Shown piece by piece: positions 7,082 to 12,472 of a stretch of 12,472 bases of DNA. The notes beneath the pieces are model-generated. The model searched no databases. It saw only the letters and a list, made by a program, of their open reading frames with translations, and was not told the origin of the DNA. The position numbers were made by a program, and so were the translations under genes. Within the stretch, counting starts at the first letter, position 1, and every line of letters begins with the position of its first letter. This stretch comes from Gammaproteobacteria bacterium (GTDB lineage Bacteria > Pseudomonadota > Gammaproteobacteria > Granulosicoccales > Granulosicoccaceae), in the NCBI GenBank assembly GCA_020444765.1, contig JAGRHW010000069.1:1-12472 (forward strand), written 5' to 3'.

Positions 7082-7864
7082 TTAATTCGAAAGGTAGCGA
7101 CTCGCCCAGGCAAGCCCCTGATCGGTGCCGGCCTGTGGTCTGTATTCACAGCCGATCCAGCCCGTGTAACCACTATTATCAAGCATGTCGAGCAAAAAAG
7201 GATAATGAATTTCACCGCTGCCCGGTTCATGACGCCCGGGATTGTCCGCCAGCTGGATATGCCCGATCCGTGGCAGATGCTTTTGCATCGTCATGGCCAG
7301 ATCGCCCTCCATGACCTGCATATGATAGATATCATACTGGAGAAAAATATTATCACGCTCGACGGCGTCGATCAGCGCCAGCGTCTGCTGCGTCCCGTTC
7401 AGATAAAAGCCGGGCATGTCACGGGTGTTGATGGCTTCGACCAGCAAGCTGATGCCGGCTCCCGCAAGCTGGTCCGCGGCAAACCGCAGATTATTCACCA
7501 GCGTCTCACGGAGTTTGTCGGCATCCGCGGCAGGCGGCGCTATGCCCGCCAGGCAATTCAGCTGTCGGCAACCGAACGCCATGGCATAGTCGATGGCTGT
7601 GCCGACACTTTCCTGAAACTCCCCGACCCGATCGGGTAACACCGCAAGCCCCCGCTCGCCAGCCGACCAATCCCCCGCCGGCAGGTTGTGCAGTACTTGC
7701 GTTAAGCCGTTGGCGGCCAGCCTGTCGGCGATTTGCTGCTTGTCGACATCGTAGGGAAACTGAAACTCGACGCCCCTGAATCCGGCTTTGGCCGCCGCCT
7801 CGAAGCGGTCAAGAAAATTGATTTCGTTATAAAGCATGGACAGGTTGGCGCAGAGCTTAACCAT
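7082..7864 (-). CDS. hyi: Hydroxypyruvate isomerase
   Basis: Hyi interconverts hydroxypyruvate and tartronate semialdehyde. The 260 residues form a xylose-isomerase-like TIM barrel of normal Hyi length. Likely metal and substrate residues are in place: Glu143 in LVEAIN, Asp178 and His181 in DIYHMQ, Gln204 in HIQLADNPGRHEPGSGEI (202-219) and Glu240 in GCEYRP. The start at 7864 has AGGA six bases upstream. It is the first gene of the nine-gene minus-strand unit, next to the divergent control region. In Pseudomonas-type clusters, gcl (glyoxylate carboligase) usually precedes hyi. Here that place is taken by the divergent permease, so the source of tartronate semialdehyde or hydroxypyruvate is not visible in the window. 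Confidence 0.94.
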   Translation of the reverse strand: MVKLCANLSMLYNEINFLDRFEAAAKAGFRGVEFQFPYDVDKQQIADRLAANGLTQVLHNLPAGDWSAGERGLAVLPDRVGEFQESVGTAIDYAMAFGCRQLNCLAGIAPPAADADKLRETLVNNLRFAADQLAGAGISLLVEAINTRDMPGFYLNGTQQTLALIDAVERDNIFLQYDIYHMQVMEGDLAMTMQKHLPRIGHIQLADNPGRHEPGSGEIHYPFLLDMLDNSGYTGWIGCEYRPQAGTDQGLAWASRYLSN

Positions 7865-7895
7865 GAGGGTTCCTGTTTCGGGTATTCAAGCGCAG

Positions 7896-7910
7896 GCACT
7901 ATCTGAGTGC
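7896..7910. repeat. Short inverted repeat in the hyi leader
   Basis: GCACT (7896-7900) and AGTGC (7906-7910) are inverted arms with a five-base spacer, about 32-46 bases upstream of the hyi ATG. It could be an operator half-site pair or a leader stem. The arms are short, so chance is possible. Confidence 0.25.
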
Positions 7911-7975
7911 AATTCATCAGCCACCGGCCCGCCGCTTCAATTCAGTCAATCGCGGCTTTTGCATACAGTAACATT

Positions 7976-7995
7976 TATTCAGGAATACGGGTATT
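7976..7995. promoter_or_regulatory. Overlapping inverted repeats, candidate operator of the divergent region
   Basis: The 20 bases TATTCAGGAATACGGGTATT read as two interlocked inverted repeats that share their middle arm: TATTC-AG-GAATA (7976-7987) and AATAC-GG-GTATT (7984-7995). They end four bases before the extended -10 of the permease promoter, covering its -35 area. The octamer CGGGTATT (7988-7995) recurs at 7879-7886 next to the hyi ribosome site. This layout fits a regulator binding between the two divergent units. The binding protein is unknown. Confidence 0.45.
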
Positions 7996-7999
7996 TTGG

Positions 8000-8008
8000 T
8001 GCTATGAT
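8000..8008 (+). promoter_or_regulatory. Extended -10 promoter for the purine permease
   Basis: TGC followed by TATGAT (8003-8008) matches the extended -10 pattern TGnTATAAT at five of six hexamer positions. No good -35 hexamer is placed 16-18 bases upstream, which is common for extended -10 promoters and for activator-dependent ones. Transcription starting near 8015 would give a leader of about 56 bases that ends in a strong AGGAGGT ribosome site (8059-8065). A matching minus-strand promoter for hyi was not identified. Confidence 0.5.
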
Positions 8009-8070
8009 CCGGCTAACTCGCCAGTCAGGACTTTCTTTTCAGCAAAGCAGTCAACGGCAGGAGGTCATAC

Positions 8071-9489
8071 ATGCCAACGCACCACGCCTCAATCGGAACA
8101 CCGGAACAACTCAAGGACCCCGACTACACGCCGCCGATTTCACTGGCGATTCCACTCGGCATTCAACACGTTCTGGCCATGTTCATCAGCAATGTGACGC
8201 CCGCCATCATCGTTGCCGGGGCAGCCGGATTCGGTTTCGGCTCCAACTCGGATGATTTTCCCAGCCTGATTTACATGATTCAGATGTCGATGCTGTTTGC
8301 CGGTATCGCGACCCTGCTTCAATCCATCGGAATCGGTCCGGTTGGTGCAAGACTGCCGATCGTGCAGGGCACCAGTTTCGCGTTTCTGCCGATTATGATT
8401 CCGCTGGTCGCCGGTCAGGGTGTCGAGGCGATGGCGACGATTTCCGGCGGCGTTCTGATCGGCGGTCTGTTTCACGCAAGCCTGGCACCTTTTGTCGGTA
8501 AAATCCGTTTCGCGCTGCCGCCGCTTGTTACCGGGCTTGTGGTTTCAATGATCGGTCTGGCGCTGGTGAAAGTCGGCATCCAGTACGCCGCCGGCGGTGT
8601 TCCGGCCATCGGCACAGAGGAATACGGCAGCCTGCAAAACTGGAGCGTGGCGCTGGTGGTGATTCTCGTCACCCTCGGCTTCAAGTTTTTTGCCAGAGGC
8701 ATGTGGTCGATTTCGGCGGTGTTGATCGGCCTGATCGTCGGCTATGTGCTGGCTTTCTTGCTGGGCATGGTGAGTTTTGACAATGTCAGCAGGGCCGCGG
8801 TATTCCAGGTGCCCGACCCGTTTCCGTTCGGCGTCCGCTTCAGCGCCGCGGCGATTATCGGTTTTTGCCTGATGGCGATTATCTCGGCGATCGAGACGGT
8901 CGGTGACGTATCCGGCATCACCAAAGGCGGCGCCGGCCGTGAGGCGAGCGACGAGGAAATCCGCGGTGCAACCTTCGCCGACGGTTTCGGCACAGCCGTC
9001 GCAGGCGTCTTTGGCGCCCTGCCGAATACCTCGTTTTCGCAAAATGTCGGGCTGATCGCCATGACTGGCGTGATGAGTCGTCACGTGGTGACCTTCGGCG
9101 CCCTGTTTCTGATTATCTGCGGGCTGATGCCAAAATTCGGCGCGCTGATCTCCACCATCCCGATCGAAGTGCTTGGCGGCGCGGTTATCGTGATGTTCGG
9201 CATGGTGGTGGCGGCCGGTATTTCCATGCTCGCCGATGTCGACTGGAACCGGCGCAATATGGTTATCTTTGCGGTTTCCCTGTCAATCGGCCTCGGCCTG
9301 CAACTTGAGCCCGGCGCGCTCCAGCACTTGCCGAAGACCGCGCAGATTCTGCTGACCTCGGGTCTGCTGCCGGCGGCCTTCCTGGCTATTCTTCTGAACC
9401 AGATTCTGCCGGAAGATCTCGACCGGAGTCAGACCGAGGAACTGTCCGGCGGACATGCAGGCTCTAACAGACACACCGAATCACCGTGA
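8071..9489 (+). CDS. uacT: NCS2-family purine (urate/xanthine) permease
   Basis: This is an inner-membrane nucleobase:proton symporter of the NCS2/nucleobase-ascorbate family. The 472 residues contain about 12-14 hydrophobic segments. Family landmarks are QHVLAMF (32-38) with His33 in TM1, AIISAIETVGDVSG (269-282) with Glu275, and the signature QNVGLIAMTG (324-333). The signature fits [QEP]NxGxxxxT[RKG], and the Gln-Asn pair lines up with residues 324-325 of E. coli XanQ. These point to a purine substrate; urate (UacT-like) is favoured by the divergent urate genes, with xanthine possible. The ATG at 8071 follows a near-perfect SD five bases away. Imported urate would feed PuuD directly. The C-terminal 20-25 residues are polar and probably cytoplasmic. 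The exact substrate cannot be fixed from sequence alone. Confidence 0.9.
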   Translation: MPTHHASIGTPEQLKDPDYTPPISLAIPLGIQHVLAMFISNVTPAIIVAGAAGFGFGSNSDDFPSLIYMIQMSMLFAGIATLLQSIGIGPVGARLPIVQGTSFAFLPIMIPLVAGQGVEAMATISGGVLIGGLFHASLAPFVGKIRFALPPLVTGLVVSMIGLALVKVGIQYAAGGVPAIGTEEYGSLQNWSVALVVILVTLGFKFFARGMWSISAVLIGLIVGYVLAFLLGMVSFDNVSRAAVFQVPDPFPFGVRFSAAAIIGFCLMAIISAIETVGDVSGITKGGAGREASDEEIRGATFADGFGTAVAGVFGALPNTSFSQNVGLIAMTGVMSRHVVTFGALFLIICGLMPKFGALISTIPIEVLGGAVIVMFGMVVAAGISMLADVDWNRRNMVIFAVSLSIGLGLQLEPGALQHLPKTAQILLTSGLLPAAFLAILLNQILPEDLDRSQTEELSGGHAGSNRHTESP

Positions 9490-9507
9490 ATAAGTATATT
9501 TTATATT

Positions 9508-9540
9508 AAAAAATAACCACTTATAAACGCAGTTATTTTT
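9508..9540. repeat. AT-rich inverted repeat after the permease gene
   Basis: AAAAATAAC (9509-9517) and GTTATTTTT (9532-9540) are perfect nine-base arms around a 14-base loop. It lies 20 bases after the permease stop in a strongly AT-rich patch. The arms supply T-runs in both directions, so it may be a weak bidirectional terminator, although the stem has a single GC pair. The loop holds TATAAA (9522-9527), which could instead be the -10 of the next gene; the -35 position (TTTTAT) is poor. Confidence 0.35.
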
Positions 9541-9595
9541 GCCCGGACACCTCAAAACCCACCGCTTCGGCAGAACTCTTGCAAGCCTCGCCCCG

Positions 9596-9620
9596 GAGCG
9601 ATCCGCCTTTCGGGTCGCTC
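9596..9620 (+). promoter_or_regulatory. Stable hairpin in the leader of the secreted protein gene
   Basis: GAGCGATCCG (9596-9605) pairs with CGGGTCGCTC (9611-9620) over ten bases with one G-T wobble and a five-base loop. It ends 14 bases before the SD (AGAGGT, 9635-9640). No T-run follows, so it is not a terminator. A 5' stem in this position could stabilise an abundant mRNA or modulate translation. Confidence 0.5.
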
Positions 9621-9648
9621 AACTCATTCACTACAGAGGTAGCAAACA

Positions 9649-10233
9649 ATGAAAACAGGCAAAATGCTCTTAGCAGCAATCCTTATCGCCAGCGCAGGAG
9701 CGGCGAATGCATGGTGGGATGGCCCGGGTTTTGGCAACAACAATGGCTGGGGAAATGGAAACGGTTATGGCAATGGCAATGGCTACGGAAACGGTTACGG
9801 CTCCGGCGATGGCTCGGCCGACGGCAGTTTCTCATTCGGCATGAAAGGCAGCGGTAACACCGCCAGCAATCTTGGCGCTTACGGCAACAACGGCTGGAAT
9901 GGCAATAACAACTGGAACGGTTACAACGGCTATGCACCTTACGGCTATTATGGCGCGCCTTATGGTTACGGCTACGCGCCGGCCGCTCAGCCGCCGATGC
10001 AAGCACCGATGCAGGCCCCTATGCCACAGATGGGTCCGAGCCAGGCCGATATTCAACGCCAGATGCAGCAACAGCAGCAAGCGTTCGAGCAAAACATGAA
10101 GGCTCATGAAGAATTCATGACCCGCATGCGCGAACAAATGCAGCAACAGCAGCAGTTTCAACAACAGCAAATGCAGCAGCCACGCTTCGGTGGACCGCAG
10201 AATATGCAAGCACCTGCCGCACCCGCTCAATAA
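9649..10233 (+). CDS. Secreted Gly/Asn/Tyr-rich protein resembling sulfur-globule proteins, with Gln-rich tail
   Basis: The protein has 194 residues. A clear signal peptide (1-21, KMLLAAILIASAGAANA, cut before WW) predicts export. The mature part has three zones: a Gly/Asn/Tyr/Trp-rich stretch (22-110) with repeats such as GNGYGNGNGY and a DGSFSFGMKGSG segment (58-69); a Pro/Met zone with APMQAPM repeats (112-130); and a charged, Gln-rich segment (132-177) that may form a coiled coil. There is no cysteine. This composition and the FSFGMKGSG-like core recall the sulfur-globule envelope proteins of purple and other sulfur bacteria, which are small, secreted and cysteine-free. Low complexity makes the match tentative; a general surface or structural protein is the alternative. 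AGAGGT lies eight bases before the ATG, a hairpin precedes it and a strong terminator follows, so it is probably monocistronic. Confidence 0.8.
   Translation: MKTGKMLLAAILIASAGAANAWWDGPGFGNNNGWGNGNGYGNGNGYGNGYGSGDGSADGSFSFGMKGSGNTASNLGAYGNNGWNGNNNWNGYNGYAPYGYYGAPYGYGYAPAAQPPMQAPMQAPMPQMGPSQADIQRQMQQQQQAFEQNMKAHEEFMTRMREQMQQQQQFQQQQMQQPRFGGPQNMQAPAAPAQ
9757..9816 (+). repeat. 30-bp tandem duplication inside the secreted protein gene
   Basis: GGAAACGGTTA(T/C)GGC occurs at 9757-9771 and again at 9787-9801, a 30-bp period encoding ten residues (GNGYGNGNGY, then GNGYGSGDGS). The second unit has diverged in its latter half. This is in-frame repeat growth typical of structural low-complexity proteins. 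Confidence 0.6.
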
Positions 10234-10252
10234 GGGGCTTCGGCATCCAAAG

Positions 10253-10289
10253 CAGCAGAAGGGGGCAGTCTGGGCTGCCCCTTTTGCTG
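10253..10289 (+). terminator. Intrinsic terminator of the secreted protein gene
   Basis: GGGGCAG (10262-10268) and CTGCCCC (10275-10281) form a seven-base GC-rich stem with a six-base loop, followed by TTTT (10282-10285). An outer pairing, CAGC (10253-10256) with GCTG (10286-10289), extends the stem through the A- and T-rich flanks with one bulge. It lies 20 bases after the stop codon. A-rich bases on the left flank mean it could also work partly in the other direction. Confidence 0.85.
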
Positions 10290-10538
10290 TCCGGACTGTC
10301 CATCACACTTTTACCAGGCGTTCTATAGCCGATCGAAAAGCGTCCATCGGCGCCAGGCGGACCGACAAGAATTACCGTCAGCCCGACAAAAATCCCCGAA
10401 ATCACTCAACCACCTTTGCCGAACCTGGCCTTAATCGACCGGCAAGAACCTGCAAACCCGCCCCTCCCCGACTGACTCGATTACCCCGAAACGGTGAATT
10501 TGACGGTCTGCAGATCTAAATGTTGGTGCTTTAATTTT
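10290..10538. other. Gene-free interval
   Basis: About 250 bases between the terminator and the operator of the downstream regulator contain no frame with a ribosome site or recognisable product. Reading frames that cross it begin inside the secreted protein gene or cross the terminator. TAAATGT occurs at 10517-10523 and again at 10538-10544, where the second copy is part of the palindrome. Otherwise nothing was seen. Confidence 0.6.
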
Positions 10539-10553
10539 AAATGTCAGACATTT
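10539..10553. promoter_or_regulatory. Perfect 15-bp palindrome, candidate operator of the GntR-type regulator
   Basis: AAATGTC-A-GACATTT is a perfect inverted repeat with seven-base arms and one central base, 57 bases upstream of the regulator start. ATGTC recurs at 10558-10562 and 10567-10571, and a possible -10 TATGCT lies at 10573-10578. GntR-family dimers bind short palindromes of this kind, and autoregulation from an operator overlapping the promoter is common in the family. No -35 could be placed with confidence. Confidence 0.6.
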
Positions 10554-10610
10554 CTTGATGTCTTGTATGTCCTATGCTAGCTTGCTGTTCATCCCATACG
10601 GAGATTTCGC

Positions 10611-11396
10611 TTGAATACCCGTACCCTTCAGTCTACGGACAACAAGACGAGCCAAAACCTTGGCAATAAGGTCGCTGAGATCATCGCCAGGGATTTACTG
10701 ACCGGTGTCTATCAGGCAGGTGACATGCTGCCCAAGGAAACCCGGCTCGCCGATATGCTCTCGGTCAGCCGCGCCTCAGTCGGCAGCGGGCTGCAGATCC
10801 TCGCTGCCCTGGGCATGATCCGCCGTCAGGCCGGCCGCGGCACAGTGGTGGAAGAGAGCCGGGAATGGAATCTTCTCGACCCGCTGGTCAGCCGCTGGAT
10901 GGTCGACTATGCCAACCCGAACTCCGGTTTTCTGCAGGAAATCGTCGAATACCGGCGTGCCATAGAACCTTATGTTTCGGCGCTCGCCGCAACGCGCGCA
11001 ACCGCCCGGGATCTGGCGGAAATCGAAGCCGCCTACAACAGGATGGCGGAAACACTCGAAGACAGAACCAGCGATGCCTTCAGTCAGGCGGACATTGACT
11101 TTCACAGAGCCATTTACCGGGCGACACACAATCTGCTCTGGACGCAATCGGCCAATATCCTACGCCCGGCGATACACCTGGTCATCGAAAAATCCAACAG
11201 CACCGCGGAAGAACTGACCGACAGCCTTGGCCGCCACCACCGGCTGCTGGAAAGTATTCGCCTGCGCCAGCCGGCGGAGGCCTTCGATGCGGCAATCCAG
11301 GTTCTGGACCGCACCGCGCACGATCTCAATATGCAAACCGGACCGGCGGAAAACGAACTGCTGGCCCTGATGAAAGCCAGGATGCTGCCTGACTGA
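10611..11396 (+). CDS. GntR/FadR-family transcriptional regulator
   Basis: This is a DNA-binding repressor or activator of 261 residues. The N-terminal winged helix-turn-helix (about 16-82) contains MLPKETRLADMLSVSRASV (39-57) and the wing RRQAGRGTVV (71-80). A C-terminal FCD ligand domain (about 108-240) has DIDFHRAIYRATHN (161-174) with Asp161 and His165, GRHHRLLESI (207-216) and His237 as likely metal or ligand residues. The linker and FCD start (LLDPLVSRWM, then EIVEYRRAIEPYVSALAA) resemble regulators of sugar-acid use such as DgoR, but the ligand is unknown. The start is TTG at 10611, supported by GGAG (10600-10603) seven bases upstream; there is no ATG before codon 39. The perfect palindrome upstream suggests autoregulation, and the TRAP gene 70 bases downstream is the likely target. 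Confidence 0.92.
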   Translation: MNTRTLQSTDNKTSQNLGNKVAEIIARDLLTGVYQAGDMLPKETRLADMLSVSRASVGSGLQILAALGMIRRQAGRGTVVEESREWNLLDPLVSRWMVDYANPNSGFLQEIVEYRRAIEPYVSALAATRATARDLAEIEAAYNRMAETLEDRTSDAFSQADIDFHRAIYRATHNLLWTQSANILRPAIHLVIEKSNSTAEELTDSLGRHHRLLESIRLRQPAEAFDAAIQVLDRTAHDLNMQTGPAENELLALMKARMLPD

Positions 11397-11466
11397 GTCA
11401 CAACGCACCCCATAAAAAAATCAACGCAGAGAGAACATCTGCCAATACCACCCAGGAGACACTATC

Positions 11467-12472
11467 ATGAAATTATCAACCGCCTCGATACTCGCCGCGA
11501 CGACACTGGGGCTGGCCATGATCGGCCGGTCCGCCCTGGCCGCGGACTATGAGTTCAAATTCCAGTCGAGCGACCCGGCCGGCAACCCCAACTTCGTGCT
11601 GCAACAAGGCTGGACCAAATCACTGGCCGAGGCCACCGACGGCAAAGTCATGGTCGAGCTGTTGCCGGTGGGTTCCATCGTTGAACACCAGGAGACCCAG
11701 GACGCCATAGCCGCCGGCATCCTGGACGGACACATCACCGACACCTCGTACTTTACCGGCAAGGACCCCGCCTTCGGACTGATCGCCAACCCGGTGGGTG
11801 CCTGGTCCGATCCCCAGGAAATGTTCGACTTCATGGAAAACGGCGGCGGCAAGGAATTGATGAACGAACTGGCCGAGCCCTACGGCTTGCATTTTATCGG
11901 TGCGACCACGCCGGGCCTCGAAGCATTCGTTTCCAAGGTGCCGATCGACACTGTGGACGAACTCAAAGGCGTCAAGCTGCGCGCTCCTGAAGGTCTGGTG
12001 CAACAGGTATTTGCAGCCGCCGGCGCCGCGCCGGTCAATCTGCCCGGCTCGGAAGTCTTCACGGCTCTCGACAAGGGCGTCATCGAAGCCGCCGACTACA
12101 CGGTTTTCTCCACCAATCAGGCGCAGGGTCTCAACGATATAGCCCATCACCCGATCTATCCGGGTTTCCATTCGATGCCGCTGGTGGAAATTTCCATGAA
12201 CAAGAGCAAGTGGGATGCCTTGCCGGACGATATCAAGGCGGCCTTTGAAAAAACCGTCAAGGACTTCTCGCGTCATCAGGTCGCCGAACTTGCCAAGGCT
12301 GACGGCGAAGCGGTCGCCGCAGCCGAGGCGGGTGGAAAGATCACCATTCACAACTGGTCGGCCGACGAACGGGCCAAGTTCCGCGCGATCGCCATGGGCG
12401 AATGGGAAAAAGTCGCGGTCCGCAGTGAAAACGCCCAAAAAGTCTTCACGACACTCAGCAGCTATCTGAAGG
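11467..12472 (+). CDS. TRAP transporter solute-binding protein (DctP family), truncated by window edge
   Basis: This periplasmic protein captures a substrate, usually an organic acid, for a tripartite ATP-independent transporter. The frame opens at ATG 11467 and is still open after 335 codons, near the usual full length (about 330-350). A signal peptide (about 1-25, ending RSALA before ADYEF) is followed by a two-lobed binding fold. DELKGVKLRAPEG (164-176) carries Arg172, the position that pairs with the substrate carboxylate in characterised DctP proteins. GSIVEHQETQDAIAAGILDG (69-88) and SEVFTALDKGVIEAADY (195-211) are further family segments. AGGAG (11454-11458) stands eight bases before the start. 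The small and large membrane subunits (DctQ, DctM) are expected just beyond the right edge. The substrate is not readable from sequence; the regulator upstream suggests a sugar acid or related carboxylate. Confidence 0.92.
   Translation, partial: MKLSTASILAATTLGLAMIGRSALAADYEFKFQSSDPAGNPNFVLQQGWTKSLAEATDGKVMVELLPVGSIVEHQETQDAIAAGILDGHITDTSYFTGKDPAFGLIANPVGAWSDPQEMFDFMENGGGKELMNELAEPYGLHFIGATTPGLEAFVSKVPIDTVDELKGVKLRAPEGLVQQVFAAAGAAPVNLPGSEVFTALDKGVIEAADYTVFSTNQAQGLNDIAHHPIYPGFHSMPLVEISMNKSKWDALPDDIKAAFEKTVKDFSRHQVAELAKADGEAVAAAEAGGKITIHNWSADERAKFRAIAMGEWEKVAVRSENAQKVFTTLSSYLK

Noticed and set aside
7054..7230. N-terminal extension of the glxR frame with a hydrophobic start
   Set aside because: It would overlap the end of hyi, puts 59 extra residues before the Rossmann motif that belongs at the N-terminus, and a good SD precedes the internal ATG at 7053.
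8545..9084. A 179-codon minus-strand frame inside the permease gene
   Set aside because: It is a shadow of a multi-helix transporter gene with clear NCS2 signatures on the other strand.
10060..10185. Repeated CAG/CAA triplets, considered as a possible CRISPR or microsatellite-like array
   Set aside because: The triplets are in-frame Gln codons of the coding tail; there are no regular spacers and no repeat unit of CRISPR size.
9683..10230. Minus-strand frames rich in Arg/Ser/Cys or Leu/His opposite the Gly/Gln-rich gene
   Set aside because: They are products of reading the GGN, AAY and CAR codon repeats backwards, not genes.
10190..10519. A 109-codon plus-strand frame leaving the end of the secreted protein gene
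   Set aside because: It begins inside that gene in another frame, crosses the intrinsic terminator and lacks a ribosome site.
11620..12438. A 272-codon minus-strand frame opposite the TRAP binding protein
   Set aside because: The plus strand encodes a complete signal peptide and DctP motifs from 11467 with a good ribosome site; the minus-strand product has no recognisable features.

Overview
The window looks like chromosomal DNA of a Gram-negative, respiring, probably gammaproteobacterial organism. It is moderately GC-rich, tightly packed and uses Shine-Dalgarno (SD) leaders. A secreted Gly/Asn/Tyr-rich, cysteine-free protein resembling sulfur-globule envelope proteins hints at a sulfur oxidiser (Chromatiales/Sedimenticola-like), but this rests on one low-complexity protein. 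No RNA gene, insertion sequence or CRISPR array was seen.

Region 1 (81-7864, minus strand): nine co-directional genes, transcribed hyi, glxR, glycerate kinase, uraH, puuD, puuE, uraD, alc, allA. They form a purine-ring degradation pathway. Urate is oxidised by the membrane enzyme PuuD, which carries its own cytochrome c. UraH and UraD convert the product to S-allantoin. PuuE opens allantoin to allantoate. Allantoicase and ureidoglycolate lyase release two ureas and glyoxylate. The three promoter-proximal genes (hydroxypyruvate isomerase, tartronate semialdehyde reductase, glycerate kinase) carry C3 products to 2-phosphoglycerate. Glyoxylate carboligase (gcl), which normally links the two halves, is absent from the window, as are urease and xanthine dehydrogenase.

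Region 2 (7865-9648): a 206-bp divergent control region with overlapping inverted repeats and an extended -10 promoter, then an NCS2 purine permease gene (uacT-like) on the plus strand. An AT-rich inverted repeat and a leader hairpin follow.

Region 3 (9649-10289): the secreted low-complexity protein with a Gln-rich tail, ended by a good intrinsic terminator.

Region 4 (10290-12472): about 250 bp without a recognisable gene, then a perfect 15-bp palindrome in front of a TTG-started GntR/FadR-type regulator. Next comes a TRAP-transporter solute-binding protein that runs off the right edge. This looks like a separate regulated carboxylate-uptake module.

Nothing seen is a wholly new system. The points most worth following are the missing gcl step, the juxtaposition of urate degradation with a sulfur-globule-like protein, and several precise palindromes at control positions.
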